A DNA stretch of 64,000 nt, from contig CABHOK010000003.1 of assembly GCA_902168205.1 (NCBI GenBank), positions 1 through 64,000 on the forward strand. The letters are read 5' to 3'. Below the pieces are notes generated by a model that saw only the letters and a list, made by a program, of their open reading frames with translations, was not told the DNA's origin and did not search any database. Origin of the DNA: an uncultured Chitinophaga sp. (GTDB lineage: Bacteria > Bacteroidota > Bacteroidia > Cytophagales > Cyclobacteriaceae). Below are positions 27,201-35,465 of the stretch, piece after piece (within the stretch, counting starts at the first letter, position 1; every line of letters begins with the position of its first letter). The position numbers were made by a program, and so were the translations under genes.

Positions 27201-27317
27201 AGAGGCCCAGCCAACAACTGTACATTGGTCTTGAGCCCGGACTTGCACGGTGCATAGCGTGATAAAACTGAATACAAATAATAAGAATGAGACAGAATAG
27301 GCAGGTATCTTCTTCAT
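24234..27317 (-). CDS. secreted PL1-type pectate lyase with eight repeats and gliding-type C-terminal domain
   Basis: The 1027-residue enzyme has a signal peptide (VQVRAQ), then a PL1-like pectate lyase beta-helix (about 30-345). Typical motifs are VWVDHCEYQDGIDGNLDV (metal-binding Asp side) and RMPRVRFGKVHVVNN (catalytic Arg region, R241/R243). Residues about 352-930 hold eight near-identical units of about 70-77 residues (SPAAGGTVTGAGSY, AAGYTFTGWSGDASGTS, NKSVTANFQ), the InlB/List_Bact_rpt type. The end (IYNRQGQKVYTSIGYTTPWDG) is a CHU_C/gliding-type type IX sorting domain. It cleaves pectate on the cell surface. The PorP/SprF partner follows with overlapping ATGA, which fits a dedicated substrate-carrier pair. 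Confidence 0.9.
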   Translation of the reverse strand: MKKIPAYSVSFLLFVFSFITLCTVQVRAQDQCTVVGWASENGGVTGGGTATPTVVTTYNELKAALTSASVKVVHVSGTITIPSGGRISFQNQSGKTIYGLPGSKIESHDQTKDGSGILYIKNCSNFIFKNLTFEGPGAYDVDGWDNMTLDNCKNVWVDHCEYQDGIDGNLDVKNASDYISITWCKFIYKKAPIPDGPGGADDHRFSDLFGSGDGATGDRGKLRITLQHCWWAQGCVARMPRVRFGKVHVVNNLFNSTVAAQCVMAGFEANILVESNVFENVKKPIDLMDNNFTAITVKSDNVFNNTTGNTAGSGTAFTPPYTLKITPTSDVKSLVMAGAGATLTSPTCDNTTSYTLSTTASPAAGGTVSGAGSYMEGSAAIITATPATGYTFTGWSGDASGSSTSTTVAMTSNKSVTANFQLQSYTLSTTASPAAGGTVTGAGNYTYGTTATLKATPAAGYVFTGWSGDASGTSATTTVTINSNKSVTSNFQLQSYTLSTTASPAAGGTVTGAGSYTYGTTATLKATPAAGYVFTGWSGDASGTSETTTVTINSNKSVTAKFQLQSYTLSTVASPAAGGTVTGAGSYTYGTTATLKATPAAGYIFTGWSGDASGTSSSTTVTMNGDKSVTANFQAQSSTTKYTLGAAASPSAGGTVTGAGSYDAGAVVTLTATAAAGYTFTGWDGDASGTSTSATVTMSGNKSVTANFQLQNYTLSTTSSPTAGGTVTGAGTYTYGTTVTLKATPAAGYIFTGWSDDASGTSSSTTVTMNGNKSVTAKFQAQATTIKFTLSTTATPAAGGAVSGAGSYDAGTEVTLTATPAAGYTFTGWSGDASGTSVSTTITMTGNKSATANFQAQTTTITYTLSATVVPSEGGVVTGKGTYDAGTTVTLIATPASGYIFTGWSGDISDASASVAVTMNSNKSVTANFQAQIVTTTEAKPAKLFSPDNRGDMSTETWKIENAYLLNGCEIVIYNRQGQKVYTSIGYTTPWDGTSNGKPLPDGAYFYVIHFPDNTKKTGSVTIARLK
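24525..26264. repeat. eight tandem coding repeats inside the lyase gene
   Basis: About 1.7 kb consists of eight units of roughly 210-230 bp encoding a beta-rich module. Units 2 and 3 are almost identical at the DNA level, while the first and last have diverged, the pattern left by recent unequal exchange in the middle of an array. Linkers between units vary (LQ or AQ plus a few Thr). Confidence 0.85.
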
Positions 27318-27358
27318 TGGCTCTTTATGGTTTTGCCCGTTAAGGTGAATTCGATACG

Positions 27359-27366
27359 CAAATGTA
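27359..27366 (-). promoter_or_regulatory. -7 box of the lyase-PorP operon
   Basis: On the minus strand TACATTTG matches TAnnTTTG. It lies about 40 bases before the start codon at 27317. No clear TTG -33 box is seen at the usual distance. Confidence 0.4.
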
Positions 27367-28243
27367 TAGGACGGTAACCCATATAGGTTAATGCTAATCT
27401 TGCAAGCGATCGGACTGATATTTATTTTCGATATAATACCTTATATATAGGTATATATCTATTTCCATTATTGACGTTATATTGGATATTGTTGGATGAG
27501 AAAGATGTGGCGATGTGCCGTAGTAAGACAGAAGAACGAAGGCTGTGTCATTTCATTCCCGGTTTTTGTTATTCTGTTTCGTTTTTTGCAGAAAGCATTT
27601 AAACTCATAGGCATATAGGACTTTTTATATTCTATGGCGTTCTGTGAATTCGGGGAACGGTATGCGTTAGGTTATTGCCGGTTTTATGTTTTTATGAAAG
27701 ATTTTGCCTATAGATATACCGGTATATGGGGAGTAGCTATATCTCTAAATTGTGTATGCTATCACGAGGTAAGTAAATACGATCCGTTGTTCGTGTTCTA
27801 TCTGTGCATAAGAATGAGTGAAACGTATCGAAGAAAAATCTCTCTCTGCCCGTTCTTTGCAAAGCTATAGGAGGATATGCTCGTAAAAAATACATAGTGA
27901 ATACACTCCTATACATGTTCAGAGGTGTAACCCCGCTCATTTATGAAAGAACCCGTTCAATATTCTAATAGTCTTGATGTCCGATCATTCTTATTGGAAA
28001 ATTGGAGGATTGAAAAATTGCAGGGCTGGAAATCTTCTAAGTAGATCAGATGAAGCACCTCGTTGGCAGCATGTTCTATTTGTGCATAAGAATGTGTAAA
28101 AAAGCCTGATAGTACCGGGGTGCCTGATCGTTTTACTGCAAATGCACGGCTGTGATGGTAATTGAGAGAAAAATTATTTTCCTAGAAGACATCTCAGAGG
28201 TTCATTTCTATAAGGCACCAAAGCAAAACCTAATATATACTAC
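27367..28243. other. 877-bp gene-free stretch
   Basis: Divergent control region between the pectate lyase operon (minus) and the DUF3500 operon (plus), much longer than needed for promoters. A short direct repeat occurs twice: GTTCTATCTGTGCATAAGAA near 27797 and a close variant near 28074. The 78-codon open frame at 27634 has no family resemblance or ribosome site and looks random. No RNA gene was recognised. Confidence 0.4.
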
Positions 28244-29320
28244 ATGAAAATGAAGAAGAAAAATGTGTGGAGTATAATGATCCCCCTGATCATTGTAGCG
28301 GTATTTACGCAGTGTCATAATGATGACGATGATGGAACATCAACAACCTATTCAAGCACAAGTTGTGATTCTGAAACAGGCGTTGCTAGAGTTGTTTGTC
28401 TGGCAGAAGCTTTCAAGGCTACATTATCATCTTCACAAGTAGCAACCTTGCAATTAGACTATACATTTTCCAATGCGAAGACATGGTCTAATTTACCGGC
28501 TGCAATGTCGGCCCGTAACGGTATTAAACTTGGAAGTTTAAATTCAACACAGTTAACGGCTGCCAAAGCATTGATCGAGGAGATGACGGGTACTACTGCC
28601 AACGAAGGTTGGGATGAAGTGCAGCAAGTGTGGCTTGCCGATGACTATCTATATGCTAACGGTGGTGGCAGTGATTATGGCTCCGGTAATTATTACCTGG
28701 CTTTTCTCGGTACACCTTCAACGTCAGGTACATTTGAAATTTTGGAGACGGGTCATCATAAGACTGTTGCCAACACCTATGTAGATGGTGTGCTCGTAGG
28801 TGCTACACCTCATTTCGAAGCGGTTGAACCGGTATCATTTACATCGGGCTCCACAACCTATGCTCCGATCAGCCAGGAGCGCGATGCGTTCGTTGCATTA
28901 CTCGCGAGCTTCAGCAGTTCAGAACTCAGCAGTGCAAAGTCAAGCTCAACCTTTACCGATCTCGTATTGGTGCCGGGTAAAGAATGGCAGTTCCCTTCTA
29001 CATCTTCCGGACTGCAATGCAATGGCTTAACCTCCGAGCAAAAGGAGTTGGTGTTAAATGTGATCAAGACCTATACCAATGATATTGATGATAATGATGC
29101 CGCGGCCTTCCTTGAAACCTATACATCGGAATTGGACAATACCTATATACTTTATAGTGGAACAACATCCATGAATACAAAGAATGATTATTTCCGCATT
29201 GATGGCCCGCATGTGTGGATTGAGTTTGTTGTAGCCGGTGGTGTTGTATTCCCTTCCGGTATACATTTTCATTCTATCTGGAGAGATCGGTCTACCGACT
29301 ATGCCGGGACCAAAAGCTAA
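28244..29320 (+). CDS. DUF3500 lipoprotein
   Basis: A 358-residue lipoprotein (leader ending FTQC, Cys 25) followed by an Asp-rich spacer (HNDDDDG) and one DUF3500 domain. Hallmarks are the start LAEAFKATLSSSQ, NEGWDEVQQVWLADDYL, YYLAFLGTPSTSGTFEI, TGHHKTVANTY, GPHVWIEF, and the end HFHSIWRDRSTDY. The His-rich HHK and HFH spots could bind metal. The domain is nearly the same as in the next gene, so the two are recent tandem duplicates. Function is unknown. The HupE-like gene at the end of this operon points to metal uptake or handling. Confidence 0.85.
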   Translation: MKMKKKNVWSIMIPLIIVAVFTQCHNDDDDGTSTTYSSTSCDSETGVARVVCLAEAFKATLSSSQVATLQLDYTFSNAKTWSNLPAAMSARNGIKLGSLNSTQLTAAKALIEEMTGTTANEGWDEVQQVWLADDYLYANGGGSDYGSGNYYLAFLGTPSTSGTFEILETGHHKTVANTYVDGVLVGATPHFEAVEPVSFTSGSTTYAPISQERDAFVALLASFSSSELSSAKSSSTFTDLVLVPGKEWQFPSTSSGLQCNGLTSEQKELVLNVIKTYTNDIDDNDAAAFLETYTSELDNTYILYSGTTSMNTKNDYFRIDGPHVWIEFVVAGGVVFPSGIHFHSIWRDRSTDYAGTKS

Positions 29321-29372
29321 TTACCTGAAAAAAATGCCCCGCTGGTAATAATTATAGTTTCATTTTTTATTT

Positions 29373-31094
29373 ATGAGTAACGAAGTAGAATTTAAAAGAA
29401 GTAATGCAGGCAGAACAATCGCGCTGTTTGTTTTCATGTGCGTAATGTTGATGACGGTCTTTATAGCCTGCCAGGATGATGACGATGCTGCAACTACCTC
29501 AACAACAGTAACAGCCTTAACGTGTAGCTCCGCTACATTTTCAGCAGAAGCAACCAGTGGTGCTTCTTATTCCGCTACAGCAACGGTGCCTTATAGTGGC
29601 GGTAATGGCGTTACTTTTTCAGCAGGCACCGGTATATCTTCTACGGGCGTAACCGGACTAACGGCTACGTTACAGGCCGGTACACTCAACAGCGGAACCG
29701 GAAGTATAACGTATAGTATAGCAGGTACACCGGCTTCATCGGGTACGGCTTCTTTTGCTATAGCATTCGGTGGTCAGTCGTGTACATTGTCGTTAACCGT
29801 AGCGAGCTCGTCCATTTCGGTCAGTGCCTTGAATTGCAGCGCTGCTACATTTTCAGCGGAAGCTACGAGTGGAAGTTCTTACTCGGGCACGGCATCGGTT
29901 TCCTATACCGGAGGCAATGGTGCGTCTTACTCAGCAGGGTCTGCAATCTCATCAACCGGAGTAACAGGACTTACAGCAACACTGGTTGCCGGTACATTAG
30001 CAAGTGGATCAGGTAGCGTAACGTATACTATATCCGGTACACCGACTTCATCCGGCACGGCATCCTTTGCTATATCATTCGGTGGACAGTCTTGTGCACT
30101 GTCATTAACAGTAAGTGCATCCGCGGCAACAGCAGACTGTGATTCTGAAACAGGCGTTGCTAAAATTGTTTGCCTAGCGGAAGCATTCAAAGCTACACTT
30201 TCATCTTCACAGATATCAACCCTGCAATTGGACTATACATTTTCGAATGCTAAAACGTGGTCTAATTTACCGGCAGCTTTGTCGCCTCGTATCGGTATCA
30301 AGCTGGGTAGTTTAAGTTCTACGCAGTTGGCTGCAGCTAAAGCATTGATACAGGAGATGACCGGTACCACAACCAACGAAGGCTGGGATGAAGTACAACA
30401 GGTATGGCTTGCTGATGATTACCTGAACGCGAACGGTGGCGGTAATGATTATGGTTCCGGTAATTATTACCTGGCCTTTCTCGGTACACCTTCAACATCG
30501 GGTACATTCGAAATTCTGGAGACAGGTCACCATAAGACAGTTGCCAACACCTATATAGATGGTAAACTGGTTGGCGCTACACCACATTTCGCTGCCGTTG
30601 AACCGGTATCCTTTACATCGGGCTCTACTACGTATGCACCGATCAGCCAGGAACGCGATGCATTTGTAGCGTTGCTCGCAAGCCTCAGCAGCTCGGAATT
30701 GAGTTCGGCAAAATCGAGCTCAACATTTACTGACCTTGTGCTGGTGCCGGGTAAAGAATGGCAGTTCCCTTCTACATCATCTGGCCTGGTGTGCAGCAAC
30801 TTAAGCTCTGAACAAAAAGAGCTGGTGTTAAATGTGGTCAAGACCTATACCAATGATATTGACGATGATGATGCCGCTGCCTTCCTGACAACCTATACTT
30901 CGGAATTGGACAATACCTATATACTCTATAGTGGAACAACATCCATGAATACAAAGTATGATTACTTCCGCATTGACGGACCGCATGTGTGGATCGAGTT
31001 TATCGTAGCGGGTGGTGTTGTATTTCCTTCGGGGGTGCACTTCCATTCTATCTGGAGAGACCGTTCAACGGATTATGGTGGAACGAAAAACTGA
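29373..31094 (+). CDS. DUF3500 lipoprotein with two extra N-terminal repeats
   Basis: The 573-residue product has a lipoprotein leader (TVFIAC, Cys 33) and an acidic spacer. Two repeats of about 90 residues follow (VTALTCSSATFSAEATSG and VSALNCSAATFSAEATSG, each ending GGQSC-x-LSLTV), then a DUF3500 domain nearly identical to the neighbour's. Each repeat has paired Cys, as in small Ig-like modules. The duplication boundary is sharp at CDSETGVA, the same phrase that follows the leader of the first copy, so the extra repeats were inserted between leader and domain. It starts 52 bases after the first copy and is coupled to the HupE gene (1-base gap). Confidence 0.85.
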   Translation: MSNEVEFKRSNAGRTIALFVFMCVMLMTVFIACQDDDDAATTSTTVTALTCSSATFSAEATSGASYSATATVPYSGGNGVTFSAGTGISSTGVTGLTATLQAGTLNSGTGSITYSIAGTPASSGTASFAIAFGGQSCTLSLTVASSSISVSALNCSAATFSAEATSGSSYSGTASVSYTGGNGASYSAGSAISSTGVTGLTATLVAGTLASGSGSVTYTISGTPTSSGTASFAISFGGQSCALSLTVSASAATADCDSETGVAKIVCLAEAFKATLSSSQISTLQLDYTFSNAKTWSNLPAALSPRIGIKLGSLSSTQLAAAKALIQEMTGTTTNEGWDEVQQVWLADDYLNANGGGNDYGSGNYYLAFLGTPSTSGTFEILETGHHKTVANTYIDGKLVGATPHFAAVEPVSFTSGSTTYAPISQERDAFVALLASLSSSELSSAKSSSTFTDLVLVPGKEWQFPSTSSGLVCSNLSSEQKELVLNVVKTYTNDIDDDDAAAFLTTYTSELDNTYILYSGTTSMNTKYDYFRIDGPHVWIEFIVAGGVVFPSGVHFHSIWRDRSTDYGGTKN

Positions 31095-31095
31095 T

Positions 31096-32385
31096 ATGTA
31101 TATAACGAAAATGAAATGGTGGCTTCTGCTGATCTGTATCTTCGGGTATAGATGGGCAGGAGCTCATTCTTTACCAGACAGCAAGGCTCGCCTGAGTGTT
31201 CAGTCCGAGCAGGTGGTGATTCAGTTCAGAACTCCATTGGAAGTTTTGGAGATCGGATCGAAAATGCATATCAACTTACAGTTGCAGCAGTCTGTTGATA
31301 GTCTCAAACAATACTTACTGCTGCACATGGCTGTTGACGATTCGTTGAACAGTAAATGGCAGATAGTGATCGGTAAAATGTTTACGCAGGAATCTACCGA
31401 TATAACCATTGGTAAATTCCAGGAGTTTGTCTGTGAAGTATACCTTGTGCCAGGTAATGTAAATAGCCTGCGCAATTTTACACTTCATTGTGATATTGTA
31501 CTGCATCAGATACCGAATCAGTCTATACTCTTTTCAGTGGAGCAGGATTGGCGCAACGGCGTTACGAAAGATAATGCTCAGCAGATTGGTGTGATTGCGT
31601 GGGATATACCTTCCGGAAAAATATTCCCGCTTCAGGTTCGTCTCGATGAAGGCAGTTGGATCAAAGGTTTTAAAACGATGTTCACGTTGGGCATGCAACA
31701 TATTAAGGAAGGCACAGATCATTTACTCTTCATCATTACCTTGTTGCTGCCGGCTTGTCTTTTGGTTGAAAATAAAAAGTGGTCGGGTTTTGCTGGCTTA
31801 AAGGTTAGCATATATAAGCTCTTGAAAATTGTAACAGCGTTCACTGCAGGGCACTCCGTTACGCTCTTGGTTGGCGCTTGGGGATGGATATATATACCGT
31901 CTCAGGTGGTTGAGATCATCATTGCTGCCTCCATATTGATTTCAGCCATACATGCTGTAAAGCCTTTGTTCTATAGCAAGGAGATTTTTATTGCATTTGG
32001 TTTTGGGTTCATTCACGGGCTGGCATTTTCGCAAACACTTACGGAATTGGACATTGATGGCGTTAACCTGTTGTTGAGCGTACTGGGTTTTAACCTGGGT
32101 ATTGAAGTCATGCAGCTATATATTATTGCACTTACCATACCGTGGTTTATCCTGATGAGTCAGGTACAACAGTTTAAATATTTTAGAAATCTTTTTGCTT
32201 GCCTGGTTGCCTTGGCTTCTGTTGGCTGGATTTTACAGCGAGTAACCGGCAACGATAATTTTATCAGTATAGGAGTTGAAAAGATATTCCTGTTGTCTCC
32301 GTGGTTGATTGCCATGCTGGGTGCTTTGGCGCTTGTGCTATACGGTTATCAGAAAATATGCAGCAAAAGCATACGGGAAGCGTAG
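31096..32385 (+). CDS. HupE/UreJ-family membrane protein
   Basis: From ATG 31096 the protein has 429 residues with a signal peptide ending AGAHSLPDSKA, a soluble N-terminal part, and a C-terminal HupE_UreJ_2 domain with six to seven TM segments. The metal-binding pattern is FTLGMQHIKEGTDHLLFI (H-x-x-x-G-x-D-H), followed by TAFTAGHSVTLL and GFGFIHGLAFS. These are the signatures of the family, whose characterised members transport Ni or Co. The start is one base past the DUF3500 stop, and an ATG at 31111 is a second candidate. Translational coupling suggests that DUF3500 lipoproteins and HupE work together. Confidence 0.85.
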   Translation: MYITKMKWWLLLICIFGYRWAGAHSLPDSKARLSVQSEQVVIQFRTPLEVLEIGSKMHINLQLQQSVDSLKQYLLLHMAVDDSLNSKWQIVIGKMFTQESTDITIGKFQEFVCEVYLVPGNVNSLRNFTLHCDIVLHQIPNQSILFSVEQDWRNGVTKDNAQQIGVIAWDIPSGKIFPLQVRLDEGSWIKGFKTMFTLGMQHIKEGTDHLLFIITLLLPACLLVENKKWSGFAGLKVSIYKLLKIVTAFTAGHSVTLLVGAWGWIYIPSQVVEIIIAASILISAIHAVKPLFYSKEIFIAFGFGFIHGLAFSQTLTELDIDGVNLLLSVLGFNLGIEVMQLYIIALTIPWFILMSQVQQFKYFRNLFACLVALASVGWILQRVTGNDNFISIGVEKIFLLSPWLIAMLGALALVLYGYQKICSKSIREA

Positions 32386-32739
32386 CCGCATTTGTTGTTC
32401 TATGTTGTTTCAGGTAATAAATAGTTTTTATTCATGAAAATATGTAGCGATTTCCATGCAAGAAGTCGCTATATATTCTTTAAAAATCAGCCCGCAGTTT
32501 CAAATGCCGGTAACGCAGGTACCAGGAGAATTTCAATGCCATGTATGATTTGATGTTGAAAATCAGCCTGCCTGCAATTTGCCATCAATCTCCGAAGTAA
32601 TCGCACGTGTAGACAGATTAAGCCCGTACATCTACAGCCTTTATCGTGACTATTGGAACGGTATATTTTTCTATATTTATTTGCATTCTTGAGCTGATAG
32701 TGTTTTCAAAATTTTGTACCGGGCTCGTGATGTGAAAAT
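32386..32739. other. 354-bp intergenic stretch
   Basis: Between the HupE gene and an AraC gene. I see no RNA gene, no strong terminator hairpin and no repeat shared with other parts of the window. Confidence 0.4.
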
Positions 32740-33603
32740 ATGAAGCTAAAAAATTATAATGGTTTGTATAAAGAGCATGTTGCGTGTACATCGCCATTCT
32801 ATATTTATTCTGAATCGATTCGCGACCGCAGTGCGTTATTCAACTGGAAGGTAGAGCCTCATCTGCATACCAATTTATACCAGATCTTTCTTATCGAAAG
32901 TACATCCGTAAAGGTTGATACAACCTCGGGCGTTCATGAGTTGTCTGCCCCTGCTGCTATATTTATACCTCCCGGCATTGTGCATGGTTTTGAATTTGAT
33001 ACCCATGTTACCGGAAGGATTATTACAATAGCCGATACATTTGTAGATAGTATATTAAAGTCTGCTTCGAATATACAGGTGAAACTGAAAAACCTGAGCG
33101 TGATAACGGAGTTTCAGCAAGTGTCTGATTTCAGAGAACTGGTAACACTTGCCTTTGCTGTACACAACGAAGTAGCCGATGAACAGATAGGAAAAGACTT
33201 TGCCGTAAAGACATTGGTAAGTTTGTTACTCGTAAAATTGTTCAGACTTATATCGGCATCGTATTGTAATGAAGCATCGGTTAGTTTGTTTGAAGATTAC
33301 TATCGCGATTTTCAAAACAGTGTAAAGAAGAGTGGGCCGTTTACCAAAAGTGTAGCGCAATACGCGAGTGAACTCAATATTACTACCGTACATCTGAACA
33401 GGATATGCCAGGCGGTGGCAGGCAAACCGGCTTCGTGGTTGATACAGGAACATGCCGTACGCGAGGCTCAAAAATTACTGCGCTATACTTCGCAATCTGT
33501 TTCTGAAATTGCTTATCAGTTAAATTTCTCGGCTCCGGAATATTTCGCACGTCTTTTCAAGAAACATACCGGCATGACTCCGGTATCGTTCCGGAAACAA
33601 TAA
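32740..33603 (+). CDS. AraC-family regulator with cupin sensor domain
   Basis: The 287-residue protein has an N-terminal cupin-like domain (HLHTNLYQIFLIESTSVKVD, LSAPAAIFIPPGIVHGF with the His typical of the fold) and a C-terminal AraC DNA-binding domain (YASELNITTVHLNRICQAV, EIAYQLNFSAPEYFARLF, KKHTGMTPVSFRKQ). It resembles PobR/YesN-like regulators that sense small aromatic or organic acids, but the ligand cannot be inferred. The downstream neighbour on the same strand, 302 bases away, is an acyl-CoA transferase and could be its target. Confidence 0.85.
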   Translation: MKLKNYNGLYKEHVACTSPFYIYSESIRDRSALFNWKVEPHLHTNLYQIFLIESTSVKVDTTSGVHELSAPAAIFIPPGIVHGFEFDTHVTGRIITIADTFVDSILKSASNIQVKLKNLSVITEFQQVSDFRELVTLAFAVHNEVADEQIGKDFAVKTLVSLLLVKLFRLISASYCNEASVSLFEDYYRDFQNSVKKSGPFTKSVAQYASELNITTVHLNRICQAVAGKPASWLIQEHAVREAQKLLRYTSQSVSEIAYQLNFSAPEYFARLFKKHTGMTPVSFRKQ

Positions 33604-33905
33604 AGTTCATAGCCCGATTTTTCGGTAACGTTTGGCGTGCAACGGACAGCTACTGTTCACGCCTTGATTGACGAAACTATTCTGTTATTTCTAATTATTT
33701 CTGAGCTCATCGCAGGTCTGATAAAAATCAGTTTGCCGACTGATGCGGATCAAAATTTTTAATGTGCACGCCCTATAGTTTTGGTTAGTGAACGATGCGT
33801 CTGCGGGTAAATACCGGGTATCATTTTATGCTGCTAACGGCATAGGAGCGAAGCGGTGTTCCAGTCGAAGCACGTAGAAACCATTAACCATTAACGCATA
33901 GCAAC
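33604..33905. other. 302-bp gap ahead of the CoA-transferase gene
   Basis: No gene or hairpin repeat recognised. The end contains the short direct repeat CCATTAACCATTAACG before the CoA-transferase start, similar in composition to the TTAAC-rich stretch after pruA. Confidence 0.35.
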
Positions 33906-35198
33906 ATGAAATATATATCAGGCGAAGAAGCGGTAAGCATTATTAAACCTGGCGACCGGGTTTATGTGCACGGTGGGGCAGCAACACCTCATTACTTGTT
34001 GAATAAACTGGCAGCACGATCCAACGAGCTGTGGAATGTAGAGATTGTGAGCATCAGCATGCAAGGGGATGTAGTTATTGCCGATAGAAAGTATAAAGAC
34101 AGCTTCCGCATAAATTCATTGTTCGTTTCACCAAACATTCGCGAAGCCGTGAATGACGGAAGGGGCGATTATGTGCCGATCTTTTTAAGTGAGATTCCCA
34201 TTCTGTTCAAGCGGGGTATATTACCGATTGATGTTGCGTTGGTGCAAGTATCACCTCCGGACAAGCATGGTTATTGCTCACTGGGTGTATCGGTAGATAT
34301 AGCAGCAACTGCTGTAAAAACTGCGAAGAAAGTTATAGCGCAGATCAATCCGCGTATGCCGCGTACGTTGGGCGATGGTATCGTAAAGATCGATGCATTC
34401 GATGCGGTGGTATATCACGAACAGGAATTGCCGCAGATACTGTGTGCTGACAGTAGTGAGATCTCCATGCGCATTGGCGCTTATTGTGCCGAGCTCGTAG
34501 AAGACGGTGCAACGTTGCAGATGGGTATAGGTTCTATTCCGGATGCTGCATTAGCGAGTCTTACTAATCACAAGGAGTTAGGCGTACACACCGAAATGTT
34601 TTCCGATGGTATAATTCCGCTTATTGAAAATGGTGTGATCACCAATCAGCATAAGAAAAAATACAGAGGCAAAACCGTAACATCGTTTTTGCTGGGCACA
34701 CGCAGACTGTATGATTTTGTAGATGATAACCCTGCGGTGGTGGCGCTCAACATCGACTATGTAAATGATACCGCAGTGATTCGTACGAATCCCAAAGTAA
34801 CGGCTATTAACAGCGCTATAGAAGTTGATATTACCGGGCAGGTATGTTCTGACTCCATCGGCACCTATCACTACTCGGGCGTTGGCGGACAGATGGACTT
34901 CGTGCGCGGTGCGTCACTATCAGAAGGAGGGAAGCCGATTATTGCACTGCCATCCATTACCGGTAAAGGTGTTTCGCGCATTGCTGCTTTTCTCAAACAA
35001 GGTGCAGGTGTTGTTACTACGCGGGCACATGCTCACTATATAGTTACCGAGTATGGCATAGCATATTTGTATGGTAAGAACATGCGTCAGCGGGCTAAGG
35101 CGTTGATTGAGATAGCGCACCCGAACCATCGTGAAGCGTTGGAGCGTGCTGCCTTTGAACGCTTCCGTACCTATGAATTTGAAAGAACGTTGTATTGA
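33906..35198 (+). CDS. acetyl-CoA hydrolase/transferase-family protein (4-hydroxybutyrate CoA-transferase-like)
   Basis: This 430-residue protein has the two-domain CoA-transferase fold. N-terminal features are GDRVYVHGGAATPHYLL and ALVQVSPPDKHGYCSLGVSVD. C-terminal features are LQMGIGSIPDAAL, the catalytic Glu in VHTEMFSDG, YHYSGVGGQMDFVRGA and VSRIAAFLKQGAGVVTTRA. Such enzymes move CoA between short-chain acids via a glutamyl-CoA intermediate. The substrate is not determinable, and 4-hydroxybutyrate, acetate or succinate are all possible. It is a stand-alone gene downstream of the cupin AraC regulator. Confidence 0.85.
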   Translation: MKYISGEEAVSIIKPGDRVYVHGGAATPHYLLNKLAARSNELWNVEIVSISMQGDVVIADRKYKDSFRINSLFVSPNIREAVNDGRGDYVPIFLSEIPILFKRGILPIDVALVQVSPPDKHGYCSLGVSVDIAATAVKTAKKVIAQINPRMPRTLGDGIVKIDAFDAVVYHEQELPQILCADSSEISMRIGAYCAELVEDGATLQMGIGSIPDAALASLTNHKELGVHTEMFSDGIIPLIENGVITNQHKKKYRGKTVTSFLLGTRRLYDFVDDNPAVVALNIDYVNDTAVIRTNPKVTAINSAIEVDITGQVCSDSIGTYHYSGVGGQMDFVRGASLSEGGKPIIALPSITGKGVSRIAAFLKQGAGVVTTRAHAHYIVTEYGIAYLYGKNMRQRAKALIEIAHPNHREALERAAFERFRTYEFERTLY

Positions 35199-35465
35199 TA
35201 TATACCTGCAAGGGCAGGAGGGGCAGAGGGCGTAAACCTGGTATTGCTCCTCTGGTACTCGCAAGATGTAATGATTCGGTCTCTGAGTTTCCCGATATGT
35301 CCATTGCCCGATAGCGAACAAATTTCGTACGGTCGTGAATCGGACGGTGTTAAAAAGCGGGCATTTTAAAATGAAAAAGCCACAGACACGCGTGGCATAT
35401 TCTTGGTATGCAGTAGGGGCAGTCAGTTGGGTACTGGCTGCTTTTTATTTTTTATCTCACTGCTT

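Noticed and set aside
27634-27870. 78-codon open frame in the gap before the DUF3500 operon
   Set aside because: No family resemblance, no ribosome-binding site, and composition like random AT-rich sequence.
31012-31095. Longer start for the HupE gene at 31012
   Set aside because: It would overlap the end of the DUF3500 gene and precede the signal peptide by 28 non-conserved residues; ATG 31096 gives a proper leader.
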